DNA of 8,467 nucleotides from DASQVO01 sp035640715 (lineage in GTDB: Bacteria; Actinomycetota; Actinomycetes; Streptosporangiales; Streptosporangiaceae): positions 1-8,467 of the forward strand of contig DASQVO010000463.1 of the NCBI GenBank assembly GCA_035640715.1, given 5' to 3'. Numbering within the stretch: position 1 is the stretch's first letter; every line of letters begins with the position of its first letter. Under the pieces are notes generated by a model. It ran no database searches and was not told where the DNA came from. It worked only from the letters and a program-made list of their open reading frames with translations. The translations under genes were made by a program, and so were the position numbers. Below, in pieces: positions 1 to 6,435 of the stretch.

Positions 1-552
1 GACCGGCGCCTGGCCGAGGCACTGGCCCGGCCCGCCGCCGGCGGCCCGGGTGCCGCATCGGCGGTCAGCCTCGACCGCGGTTACCTGCGGGCCGCGCCGC
101 CCGCGGCTCCCGGCGGCGCGCAGCATGGGATCGGCGGGGACAGTGCCGGCCGGGCCAGTGCTGGCCGGGATAGTGCCGGGGCACGCCCGGCCCCGGTACC
201 GGAACCCGTGCTGAAGGCGATACGCGCCGTGCGGTCCGATCTCGCCAGCGAACCGTTCCGCGCGCCCGAGGCTGACCGCCTGCGCGAGCTCGGCCTGGAC
301 ATCCGGGCCATCGCCGCGGCGGCACGTGCCGGCTTGCTGCTCCGGGTCAGCGAGCAGATCGTGCTGGCGCCTGGCGCGGACGCCGAGGCAGCGCAGATCC
401 TCGCCCGGCTGCCGCAGCCGTTCAGCACGGCCGAGGCCAGGAAGGCGCTGGGCACAACGCGGCGGGTCGCTATCCCGCTGCTTGAGTTCCTTGACCGGGC
501 CAGGATCACCGAGCGGCTGCCCGACGACCGCAGGCGGCTCCGGCCGCGATAA
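1..552 (+). CDS. selB: Selenocysteine-specific elongation factor SelB, C-terminal part (5' end outside window)
   Basis: SelB is the GTPase that carries Sec-tRNA(Sec) to the ribosome; its C-terminal winged-helix domains bind the SECIS hairpin of selenoprotein mRNAs. The frame is open from base 1, giving 183 codons before a TAA stop, so only the RNA-binding end is present and the GTPase domain lies upstream. Fragment residues about 72-135 read as a penultimate winged helix (SDLASEPFRAP, then LLLRVSEQIVLAP). Residues about 136-181 match the last SelB winged helix, with the signature LGTTRRVAIPLLEFLDR followed by a basic end, DDRRRLRPR. Residues about 14-68 form an Ala/Gly/Pro-rich linker with a short tandem repeat. 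The gene ends 19 bases from the convergent 96-residue gene. A tRNA-Sec gene 2.2 kb away strongly supports the call. Confidence 0.9.
   Translation, partial: DRRLAEALARPAAGGPGAASAVSLDRGYLRAAPPAAPGGAQHGIGGDSAGRASAGRDSAGARPAPVPEPVLKAIRAVRSDLASEPFRAPEADRLRELGLDIRAIAAAARAGLLLRVSEQIVLAPGADAEAAQILARLPQPFSTAEARKALGTTRRVAIPLLEFLDRARITERLPDDRRRLRPR
139..183 (+). repeat. Three 15-base tandem repeats in the selB linker
   Basis: Three imperfect 15-base units run head to tail in frame and encode DSAGR, ASAGR and DSAGA. They sit in the low-complexity linker ahead of the last two winged-helix domains of SelB. The unit length is a multiple of three, so copy-number change would keep the frame. The rest of the linker is also rich in Ala, Gly and Pro, so it is probably a flexible spacer. 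Confidence 0.75.
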
Positions 553-571
553 CCGCCTCCCGTGCCGGGGA

Positions 572-862
572 CTAGAGACTGCGGAACTCCGCTGACTGCC
601 GGAGCGCGTAAGCGACCCGCCGCGCGGTGGTGAGCCTGTTGGCGAAGCGCAGGAAAGGCAGGCCGCCGCCGCGCACGCGGAAGACCGTCGCCCCCGCCAC
701 GTCACGGATGTCCACCTCCGCGGCGGCGAAATGATTCCTGCGGACGATGGCGCCGCGTTTCTTGCCGTAATCGACCTGGTACTGCGTTCCGAGCCGGCGC
801 CTCAGCACCGTCACGAGCTCATCCGGCGTCACACGCGTCCGCGGAACCCTGACCTGTGGCAT
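572..862 (-). CDS. Hypothetical basic protein, 96 residues
   Basis: I do not recognise this family. The chosen ATG gives 96 residues ending in TAG, and an AAGGGA sequence lies 9 bases upstream of the start. The longer open frame continues back into the glucosidase gene and is not needed. The protein is Arg-rich and basic (RVPRTR near the start, RRRLG at 21-25, KKRG at 34-37) with alternating hydrophobic and charged stretches that suggest a small alpha/beta fold. A Gly-rich turn, RVRGGGLPF, lies at 62-70, and the C-terminal segment at about 71-92 is probably helical. No signal peptide or membrane segment is evident. It starts 28 bases after the glucosidase stop on the same strand, so the two may share a transcript, and it converges on selB. 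Coding potential is good, because third positions are mostly G or C. Confidence 0.65.
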   Translation of the reverse strand: MPQVRVPRTRVTPDELVTVLRRRLGTQYQVDYGKKRGAIVRRNHFAAAEVDIRDVAGATVFRVRGGGLPFLRFANRLTTARRVAYALRQSAEFRSL

Positions 863-890
863 GACATGCTGTCCCTTCGTGCCCTTCGTG

Positions 891-2633
891 CTACCCGGCC
901 GTTGCGCCGTCAGGGGACCAGGAACCCTGGGATGCCAGCCACACGGCGGTGTCGGCCGGCAGCTTACCGTCGCTGAGCGGGCCGCTGGCGAGCAGGACGT
1001 CGGTATGCGGCGGCAGCGGGACGGGGCCGGGCCCCAGATTGGCGGCGAAAGTGAAGCCGGGCTCGCGTGAGAAGCACAGCATTCCGGGCGGCACGTCGGG
1101 CCCGGCAATCCACGTCAGGCTCGCGGAACCGCCGGGCCTGCCGTACCCGAGGGCCGGGTGGGCGCGCCGCAGCCGCAGCGCGGAGCGGTAGAGATTCAGG
1201 AAGGATCCCGGGTCCCCGCGCTGCTCTGCCACGCTGTAGCGGCCCCAGTACTCCGGCTGGGGAAGCCAGGGGGCGGACGGGGCGGCGCCATCATTGCCTG
1301 ACGAGAAGCCGAACGAGGGCCCGGTGGCAGACCAGGGCAGCGGCACCCGGCAGCCGTCGCGGCCCAGGACCGTTCCGCCGGACCGGCGGAACGTGGGGTC
1401 GGCGCGGGCCTCGCCGGGCAGCTCGACCACCTCGGGCAGGCCCAGCTCCTCACCCTGGTAGAGGTAGGCGGAGCCGGGCAGCGCCAGCAGGAGCAGGGCC
1501 GCAGCCCGCGCCCGCTGCGCGCCGGCCAGCAGCTCGGTTGACCCCGCCCGCGGCAGGCCGGCGGAAGCGCGCGGGATATCAGGCACCGGCGGGACGCCGG
1601 CCACGCCCATGGCATAGCGGCTGACCGGGCGCGGCACATCATGGTTGCCGATCACCCACGGGGCACGGCTACCGTCGGCCAGGGCCTGGACCGCGTCGAT
1701 GGCATCCCGCAGTTCCCCGGCATCCCAGCGGGCCAGGATGAGCTGGAAGTTGAACACCTGGGGGAGCCCGCTGCCAGCGAGGTAGGGCATCAGTGTCGCT
1801 GGCGAGTCGTACCAGACCTCCCCGACGGCGGTGCGCGATCCCGGGAATTCTTCAGCCGGGTAGGAGTCCAGGATCGTGCGCCACGAGCGGTACAGGTCGT
1901 GCAGCTCGGGCCGGTGGTAATAGGCGGTCGGGGCGTGAGGTGCCACCGGATCGGTCAGGTCGGTGAGGTCCGGATCCTTGAAGATCCCGTGTGCCACGTC
2001 GATCCGCAGGCCCGCGGCGCCGCGGTCGAGCCAGAACCGGATGATCTCCTCGAAGTAGCGGGCCACCGCGGGATTGCGCCAGTTCCAGTCCGGCTGGCTC
2101 TCGTCGAACAGGTGCAGGTACCACTGGCCGGGCCGGCCGTCCGGCTCGGTGACGCGCGTCCAGGCCGGCCCATGGAAGACCGACTGCCAGTTGTTGGGCG
2201 GCAGTTCCCCGCGCTCGCCCCGCCCGTCCCTGAACATGAACATGTCACGCTCGCTGCTGCCTGGCGGCGCGGCCAGCGCCTCCCGGAAGTACGGATGCCC
2301 GGCGGAACAGTGGTTCGGCACGATGTCCACGATCAGCCTGATGCCATGGGCGGCCGCGTCGGCGGCCAGCGCGTCAAAGCCGGCCAGGGTGCCCAGCCTC
2401 GGGTCGACGTCGCGGTAATCGCTGATGTCATAGCCGCCGTCGGCCAGCGGCGACGGGTAGAACGGCGTGAGCCAGACGGCGTCTACGCCCAGGTCCGCCA
2501 GGTAGGGCAGGCGGGAGCGCAGCCCGGCGAGATCCCCGATGCCATCCCCGTCCGCGTCGGCGAAGCTACGCGGATACACCTCGTAGACAACCGCCTCCTG
2601 CCACCACGGCTGATTGCGGCTCACGCGGACCAT
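891..2633 (-). CDS. GH13 alpha-glucosidase (oligo-1,6-glucosidase/AglA type)
   Basis: This is a 580-residue glycoside hydrolase family 13 enzyme. It probably cleaves terminal glucose from malto- or isomalto-oligosaccharides, or from a related disaccharide, in the cytoplasm, since no signal peptide is seen. The (beta/alpha)8 signatures occur in order: VVYEVYPRSF at 16-24, a calcium-type loop DADGDGIGD at 26-34, region I DIVPNH at 103-108, region II GLRIDVAHG with nucleophile Asp212, region III VGEVWY with acid/base Glu272, and region IV IGNHDVPR with Asp332. All three catalytic carboxylates are present, and the length is normal for the family. The start is the ATG behind AGAGGAGG. A longer frame exists, but it would run antisense into the tRNA-Sec gene and adds residues unlike the family. 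The exact substrate cannot be read from sequence; trehalose-type activity is an alternative. The stop is TAG. Confidence 0.9.
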   Translation of the reverse strand: MVRVSRNQPWWQEAVVYEVYPRSFADADGDGIGDLAGLRSRLPYLADLGVDAVWLTPFYPSPLADGGYDISDYRDVDPRLGTLAGFDALAADAAAHGIRLIVDIVPNHCSAGHPYFREALAAPPGSSERDMFMFRDGRGERGELPPNNWQSVFHGPAWTRVTEPDGRPGQWYLHLFDESQPDWNWRNPAVARYFEEIIRFWLDRGAAGLRIDVAHGIFKDPDLTDLTDPVAPHAPTAYYHRPELHDLYRSWRTILDSYPAEEFPGSRTAVGEVWYDSPATLMPYLAGSGLPQVFNFQLILARWDAGELRDAIDAVQALADGSRAPWVIGNHDVPRPVSRYAMGVAGVPPVPDIPRASAGLPRAGSTELLAGAQRARAAALLLLALPGSAYLYQGEELGLPEVVELPGEARADPTFRRSGGTVLGRDGCRVPLPWSATGPSFGFSSGNDGAAPSAPWLPQPEYWGRYSVAEQRGDPGSFLNLYRSALRLRRAHPALGYGRPGGSASLTWIAGPDVPPGMLCFSREPGFTFAANLGPGPVPLPPHTDVLLASGPLSDGKLPADTAVWLASQGSWSPDGATAG

Positions 2634-2722
2634 CGCCTCCTCTGGTGAACTCACTCCGGGACCAGCACCCATTCTGACGGAGCGCCGGCGGTACCTGGGA
2701 CCTGCCCCGGCACCGAAGCCAG

Positions 2723-2728
2723 TAGAGT
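2723..2728 (+). promoter_or_regulatory. Candidate -10 element for tRNA-Sec
   Basis: The hexamer TAGAGT fits the actinobacterial TANNNT -10 pattern and ends 7 bases before the first base of the mature tRNA, so transcription could start almost at the tRNA 5' end. No convincing -35 hexamer is seen 16-19 bases upstream, so the call rests on position and one hexamer. Confidence 0.35.
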
Positions 2729-2735
2729 CAGCGGC

Positions 2736-2828
2736 GGAGGCGTCTGGGTGCCTGGTGGCCCCCCCGGTCTTCAAAACCGGTGGACGGCGCGCTGCGCCGC
2801 CGGCGGGTTCGATTCCCGTCCGCCTCCG
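2736..2828 (+). tRNA. selC: tRNA-Sec (anticodon TCA)
   Basis: This 93-base tRNA gene reads UGA as selenocysteine. The anticodon arm is CCGGT-CTTCAAA-ACCGG, with anticodon TCA at 2771-2773. A long variable arm has a 6-bp stem (CGGCGC at 2785-2790 with GCGCCG at 2794-2799). The T arm has loop TTCGATT at 2808-2814 and a 5-bp stem that includes one G-U pair. The acceptor stem pairs GGAGGCG at 2736-2742 with CGCCTCC at 2821-2827, and the discriminator is G2828. The eighth acceptor pair expected in bacterial tRNA-Sec would be U2743 with C2820, a mismatch. The extended D stem (2746-2752 with 2757-2763) also has one U-C mismatch. The 3' CCA is not encoded; CTA follows. The TCA anticodon, long variable arm and nearby selB exclude tRNA-Ser or a suppressor tRNA as the better reading. 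Confidence 0.95.
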
Positions 2829-2879
2829 CTACCTGCCCTCCGGCATGACCTGCCCGCCTATCTCACTATCAGTTATCCC

Positions 2880-2899
2880 AGTGTCACGTAGTGTGACGT
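2880..2899. promoter_or_regulatory. Operator-like palindrome and direct repeat
   Basis: Two abutting 10-base units, AGTGTCACGT and AGTGTGACGT, differ at one base. The same stretch contains the inverted repeat GTCAC-GTAGT-GTGAC. It lies about 50 bases after tRNA-Sec and about 155 bases before the 137-residue gene, in an otherwise featureless 225-base spacer. A -10-like TAGTGT (2889-2894) overlaps it. A regulator site or part of the tRNA 3' region are both possible, and nothing identifies a binding protein. Confidence 0.3.
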
Positions 2900-3053
2900 C
2901 TACGGCAAACTTGAGATCACCGGAGGGCGACGGTCATCGAGGCCGCGGCACATTGCCCGGGGCTGGTCAATGGTGAGGCACGCAGATCCAGGCCGGGGTG
3001 ACGTACCGCGTGGCATGGGCGGAAATCGGGGAGCGGCAGGAAAGGAATCACTG

Positions 3054-3467
3054 ATGTTCGCAGACAACAGGCAGGATAATGACTACTACGCCGTCATCGA
3101 GACGGATGACGCTCTCATCGGGCTGGATTTCGATGAGCAGAACAGGATGATCCTGATGGATCTCCGGATACCACCCTGGAAGCCGGGCAAGACCGGCGAA
3201 GACGGTGACACCGCCACGGTCGTGCTGCACGGGGAGGAGATCCTCGCGCTCACTCACCTGCTCGACATGCTGAGCGGGCTCATCAACGGCTCCGACGGCC
3301 GCGTCCCCGACGGCATCCCCGCCAGCGTGGCCGCCCGCGCCGAGCTGGCCGCGATGCGCAAGGTCTGCTCCCGCATCGGCGGCCACCTGCACTGGAACAG
3401 CACTGACGGCTGGATGCCGGACATGAGACCAGATCTTGTCACACATGCCGCGGACGGTGCTTCCTGA
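3054..3467 (+). CDS. Hypothetical protein, 137 residues
   Basis: I do not recognise the family. The ATG is chosen because AAAGGA lies 8 bases upstream and the codon pattern becomes clearly coding from here; an in-frame ATG at 2970 would add 28 Gly/Arg-rich residues and lacks a good ribosome site. The N-terminal half is acidic (DNRQDNDYYAVIETDD at 4-19, then LIGLDFDEQNRMILMDL) and looks like beta strands. The middle holds GEDGDTATVVLHGEEILAL and a likely helix with LTHLLDMLSGLI. The end contains a Trp-rich segment, LHWNSTDGWMPDM. There is one cysteine, so no metal site is evident, and no membrane segment is seen. It precedes moaA by 76 bases on the same strand, which may or may not indicate a functional link. 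The stop is TGA. Confidence 0.7.
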   Translation: MFADNRQDNDYYAVIETDDALIGLDFDEQNRMILMDLRIPPWKPGKTGEDGDTATVVLHGEEILALTHLLDMLSGLINGSDGRVPDGIPASVAARAELAAMRKVCSRIGGHLHWNSTDGWMPDMRPDLVTHAADGAS

Positions 3468-3531
3468 AGGGCCCCGCGACCCGCCGGAGGCAGCGGCCAG
3501 CTTGCTATACATGCTGCGGCGCCGGGGGACG

Positions 3532-3537
3532 TAGGCT
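3532..3537 (+). promoter_or_regulatory. Candidate -10 element for leaderless moaA transcription
   Basis: TAGGCT fits TANNNT and lies 6 bases ahead of the moaA ATG. If used, transcription would begin at or next to the start codon, giving a leaderless mRNA, which is common in actinobacteria. The alternative is translation from the weak GGAG at 3538-3541, only 2 bases from the ATG. No clear -35 is visible. Confidence 0.35.
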
Positions 3538-3543
3538 GGAGTA

Positions 3544-4533
3544 ATGCTGGCGGACTCATTCGGGCGGATCGCGACCGACTTGCGGGTCTCCCTCACCGAT
3601 CGCTGCAACCTGCGGTGCGCGTACTGCATGCCCGCCGAGGGTCTCGCCTGGCTGCCCAGCCCGCAGCTGCTCACCGACGATGAGGTCGTCCGGCTGATCG
3701 AGATAGGGGTGCAGCGGCTCGGCATCCGCGAGGTCCGCTTCACCGGCGGGGAGCCGCTGCTGCGCCGCGGCCTTACCGGCATCGTGGCCCGCACCGCCGC
3801 GCTGCGGCCCCGCCCGGAGATGTCCGTCACCACCAACGGCATCGGCCTGGCCCGGAAGGCGGAAGCGCTGCGGCAGGCCGGCCTTGACCGGATCAACGTC
3901 TCGCTCGACACGCTGCGGCCTGAGACGTTCAGCCAGCTCTCCAGGCGCGACAGGCTGCCCGACGTCCTAGACGGGCTCGCCGCCGCGGCGGCGGCGGGGC
4001 TCATCCCGGTCAAGGTGAACAGCGTCCTCATGCGCGGCATCAACGACGGCGAGGCCGTTGACCTGCTCCGGTTCTGCCTCGCCCACGGGTACGAGCTGCG
4101 GTTCATCGAGCAGATGCCGCTGGATGCGCAGCATGGCTGGCGCCGGGCGAACATGGTCACCGCCGACGAGATCCTCGGCGCCCTCGGCAAGGAGTTCGAG
4201 CTGACGCCGGATGATCCGCGCCAGCGGGGATCAGCACCGGCCGAGACGTTCCTGGTCAATGGCGGCCCGGCCCGCGTCGGCGTGATCGGCTCCGTGACCA
4301 GGCCGTTCTGCGGTGCCTGCGACCGGGTCCGGCTCACTGCGGACGGCCAGGTCCGCAACTGCCTGTTCGCCCGCGAGGAGAGCGACCTGCGCGGGCCGCT
4401 GCGCGCCGGGGCGAGTGACACCGAGATCGCGGATCTCTGGCGCCGCGCCGTGGCCGTCAAGCTGCCGGGCCACGGGATCAATGACCCGTCGTTCCTCCAG
4501 CCGGACCGGCCCATGTCGGCCATCGGCGGGTGA
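3544..4533 (+). CDS. moaA: GTP 3',8-cyclase MoaA (molybdenum cofactor synthesis)
   Basis: MoaA is a radical-SAM enzyme that converts GTP to 3',8-cyclo-7,8-dihydro-GTP. MoaC then turns this into cyclic pyranopterin monophosphate, the first intermediate of the molybdenum cofactor. The 329-residue length is typical. The N-terminal cluster motif CNLRCAYC supplies Cys21, Cys25 and Cys28, and the SAM-binding TGGEP is at 67-71. The second, GTP-binding cluster is made by Cys256, Cys259 and Cys273 in PFCGACDRVRL...RNCLF. The protein ends in the conserved Gly-Gly tail (MSAIGG), which shows the TGA after it is a true stop and not a Sec codon. All catalytic features are intact. No moaC, moaE or moaD is in the window. 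It is followed 102 bases later by the mobA-like gene, and the pair fits supply of a pterin cofactor. Confidence 0.96.
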   Translation: MLADSFGRIATDLRVSLTDRCNLRCAYCMPAEGLAWLPSPQLLTDDEVVRLIEIGVQRLGIREVRFTGGEPLLRRGLTGIVARTAALRPRPEMSVTTNGIGLARKAEALRQAGLDRINVSLDTLRPETFSQLSRRDRLPDVLDGLAAAAAAGLIPVKVNSVLMRGINDGEAVDLLRFCLAHGYELRFIEQMPLDAQHGWRRANMVTADEILGALGKEFELTPDDPRQRGSAPAETFLVNGGPARVGVIGSVTRPFCGACDRVRLTADGQVRNCLFAREESDLRGPLRAGASDTEIADLWRRAVAVKLPGHGINDPSFLQPDRPMSAIGG

Positions 4534-4635
4534 GCCCGCGTGGCGCAGGTTTTCCATGGTCAGGTGCGGCTCGCCGCTGTCTGATCTGAATAACCCTCAC
4601 GATCACGGAAAATGCGAGGGCGTGGGGGGACGTCG

Positions 4636-5349
4636 ATGAAGGGCAATCAGCGCGCCACGCCGCCTTCGTTCGGCATGATCGTCTTGGCCGGCGGGCGGGG
4701 TGCCCGGCTGGGCGGGGCCGACAAACCGGGGCTCACGGTGGGGAACCGGACGCTTCTCGCGTCCGTCGTCTCCGCCGGGACGGACGCCGGCGCCCGGCAG
4801 GTCATCATCGTCGGGCCCTACCGTCCCGACATTGAGGTCCAGGGCACGCTGTGCTTCGTCCGCGAGGAACCGCCCGGCGCCGGGCCGGTACCGGCGCTGC
4901 GCTGCGGGCTCGCCGAACTGGGCGCGGCGCCCCTGGCCGCTGTCCTCGCCGCTGATCTGCCCTTCCTGCGACCAGAACACATTCGGGCGCTGGTGAGTGC
5001 CGCGGCGGATGGCGGCGCCGTCCTCGTTGATGATGAGGGCCGGGCGCAGTGGCTGGCCGGGTGCTGGCGGACCGATGTGCTGCGCCGCGCCGCCGGCGCC
5101 TACGCGGGTTCCTCGCTGCACGGCCTGCTGGAACCGCTGCAGCCCGTCAAGGTGCGGATCCGGCCGGAAGCCGGTCAGCCGCCGCCGTGGCTGGACTGCG
5201 ACACCGAGGAGGACCTGCGCCGCGCGCGGGACTGGCACGCGCGGCTGGCCGGTCAGGGAGCGCCGCCCGGCACCACCACGTTACGGAGCGGTTCGCCGGC
5301 CGCGAACCGGCGCACCTGCTGGATGACGAACTGGGCGGCGGCCGGGTAG
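4636..5349 (+). CDS. mobA: Molybdenum cofactor guanylyltransferase, MobA-like
   Basis: This is a nucleotidyltransferase that probably attaches GMP to molybdopterin, giving the MGD cofactor used by formate dehydrogenase and nitrate reductase. The N-terminal nucleotide-binding motif is LAGGRGARLGGADKP (17-31). AADLPF at 105-110 is the metal-binding Asp region, and PPWLDCDTEEDLRRAR at 183-198 matches the family's C-terminal motif. The ATG is chosen because GGGGGGA lies 5 bases upstream; an ATG at 4612 is the alternative. At 237 residues it is somewhat long. The last 30 or so residues (from about 206) are antisense to the dehydrogenase gene and unlike the family, so they are probably a read-through tail. 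CTP-specific MocA or another MobA-like NTP transferase is possible, but the moaA neighbour favours MobA. The stop is TAG. Confidence 0.85.
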   Translation: MKGNQRATPPSFGMIVLAGGRGARLGGADKPGLTVGNRTLLASVVSAGTDAGARQVIIVGPYRPDIEVQGTLCFVREEPPGAGPVPALRCGLAELGAAPLAAVLAADLPFLRPEHIRALVSAAADGGAVLVDDEGRAQWLAGCWRTDVLRRAAGAYAGSSLHGLLEPLQPVKVRIRPEAGQPPPWLDCDTEEDLRRARDWHARLAGQGAPPGTTTLRSGSPAANRRTCWMTNWAAAG

Positions 5350-6188
5350 AAGGCCGCTGCGCCGCCCGCCACGTGCGGGGTGATGATCACGCCCGGGCAG
5401 CCCCACAGTGGGTGATCGGCCGGCAGCGGCTCCGGATCGGTCACATCCAGCGCCGCCCGCAGCCGCCCGGCCGACGCCTCCGCGGTCAGCGCGGCCGTGT
5501 CCAGCACCGGGCCGCGGCCCACGTTCACCACCAGCGCGCCGTCCGGCAGGAGCGCCAGCCGGCCCGGGCCGAGCAGGCCGTGCGTCTCCGCCGTCAGCGG
5601 GGTCACGAGCACTACCACGTCGGCGGCCGGCAGCAGGCTGTCGAGGTCCGCGGCACCGTGTACGCCGTCGGCGGGCCGCGGGCGCCGCGCCACCGGGACA
5701 ACGTCCGCCTCGCAGGCGCGCAGCCGCGCGCCGAGCGCCGCGCCGATCGAGCCGTAGCCCACGATGAGCACCCGGCAGCCGGCTAGCGACCGGGTGTGCG
5801 TGTGCTCCCACCGCCGCGCATCCTGGGCCCGGACCCATCGGGGAAGCTCCCGCTGCGCGGCGAGAATCAGCCCCAGCGCGTGCTCGGCCGTGCTCGCGTC
5901 GTGCAGGCCGCGCGCGTTGCACAGCGTCGCGCCGGCGGGGAGGGCGCCGAGCAGGTTGTCGTAGCCGGCGGTGAGCGCCTGCACCACCCGCACGCCCGGC
6001 ATCCGCGCCAGCGGCTCGGTCCCGAACGGGCGGTCGTACGGGACCGTGAAGAACACCACGTCCCCCAGGTCTGCAGGCCCGGCCTCGTCCCCGCTGAACA
6101 CTTCGGCCCGCAGCCCCGCGCCGGCCAGGGCCGGCCCGTCGAGCTCGTCGCGGATTTCCTTCCATGGCACCAGCACCCGGCCGCTCAC
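5253..6188 (-). CDS. D-2-hydroxyacid dehydrogenase (NAD(P)-dependent)
   Basis: This cytosolic oxidoreductase interconverts a 2-hydroxyacid and its 2-oxoacid; the substrate cannot be told from sequence. With the GTG start it has 311 residues, normal for the family. The Rossmann motif VGYGSIG (143-149) follows the substrate-domain segment with TAGYDNL. The catalytic triad is complete: Arg225 in VNVGRGPVLD, Glu253 in DVTDPEPLP and His272 in ITPHVAGG. The GTG is preferred because GGAGG lies 4 bases upstream and the fold's first strand (GRVLVPW) begins at once. ATGs at 6227 and 6233 would add 13 or 15 Arg-rich residues, and 6227 also has a fair ribosome site (AGAGG, 6 bases). The 3' end overlaps mobA by 97 bases in the opposite orientation. 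Phosphoglycerate dehydrogenase is less likely, as no ACT domain is present. Confidence 0.9.
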   Translation of the reverse strand: MSGRVLVPWKEIRDELDGPALAGAGLRAEVFSGDEAGPADLGDVVFFTVPYDRPFGTEPLARMPGVRVVQALTAGYDNLLGALPAGATLCNARGLHDASTAEHALGLILAAQRELPRWVRAQDARRWEHTHTRSLAGCRVLIVGYGSIGAALGARLRACEADVVPVARRPRPADGVHGAADLDSLLPAADVVVLVTPLTAETHGLLGPGRLALLPDGALVVNVGRGPVLDTAALTAEASAGRLRAALDVTDPEPLPADHPLWGCPGVIITPHVAGGAAAFYPAAAQFVIQQVRRFAAGEPLRNVVVPGGAP

Positions 6189-6192
6189 CGCG

Positions 6193-6197
6193 CCTCC
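6193..6197 (-). promoter_or_regulatory. Ribosome binding site supporting the dehydrogenase GTG start
   Basis: GGAGG on the minus strand lies 4 bases before the GTG at 6188. It is a stronger match than the site before the ATG at 6227, and it decides between a 311- and a 324-residue protein. Confidence 0.55.
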
Positions 6198-6435
6198 GAT
6201 CCGCCTCGTCCGCCGCTGTCCGTGCATGGCCATCCTCTCAGGCCACGCGCTGCCCGGCCGCCCGCCCGTGGGTCGCCCGGGAAACCGGCGGTGGCGATGG
6301 CCGTCACCATCGCCCTCGTCATCGGACTGAACCGGGCGCGGGGACGCGGCAATCAGCCCGGCTGAGCGCGGCCGGCGCTGACCGGGGATGTCCATTGGTG
6401 TCGGAGGCTGGCCGTGCGGGAAAAATGCACAGAAA

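Noticed and set aside
1641..2648. 335-codon open frame on + opposite the glucosidase
   Set aside because: It is antisense to a gene with all GH13 catalytic motifs. Its protein shows no family features, and long antisense frames are expected at this G+C content.
2634..2774. Longer N-terminus for the glucosidase
   Set aside because: The extension would cross the tRNA-Sec gene on the opposite strand and lacks family similarity; the ATG at 2633 has a strong ribosome site.
3465..3543. TGA of the 137-residue gene as a selenocysteine codon
   Set aside because: The downstream frame gives no recognisable sequence and no clear SECIS-like stem-loop follows at the right distance.
3048..4523. 491-codon open frame on - opposite moaA and the 137-residue gene
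   Set aside because: It is Ser/Arg-rich, without domains, and lies over an intact MoaA.
4531..4533. TGA of moaA as a selenocysteine codon
   Set aside because: It follows directly after the conserved C-terminal Gly-Gly of MoaA, so it is a true stop.
5049..5786. 245-codon open frame on + across the mobA/dehydrogenase junction
   Set aside because: It is out of frame with mobA and antisense to the dehydrogenase. It is Arg/Ala-rich and has no motif.
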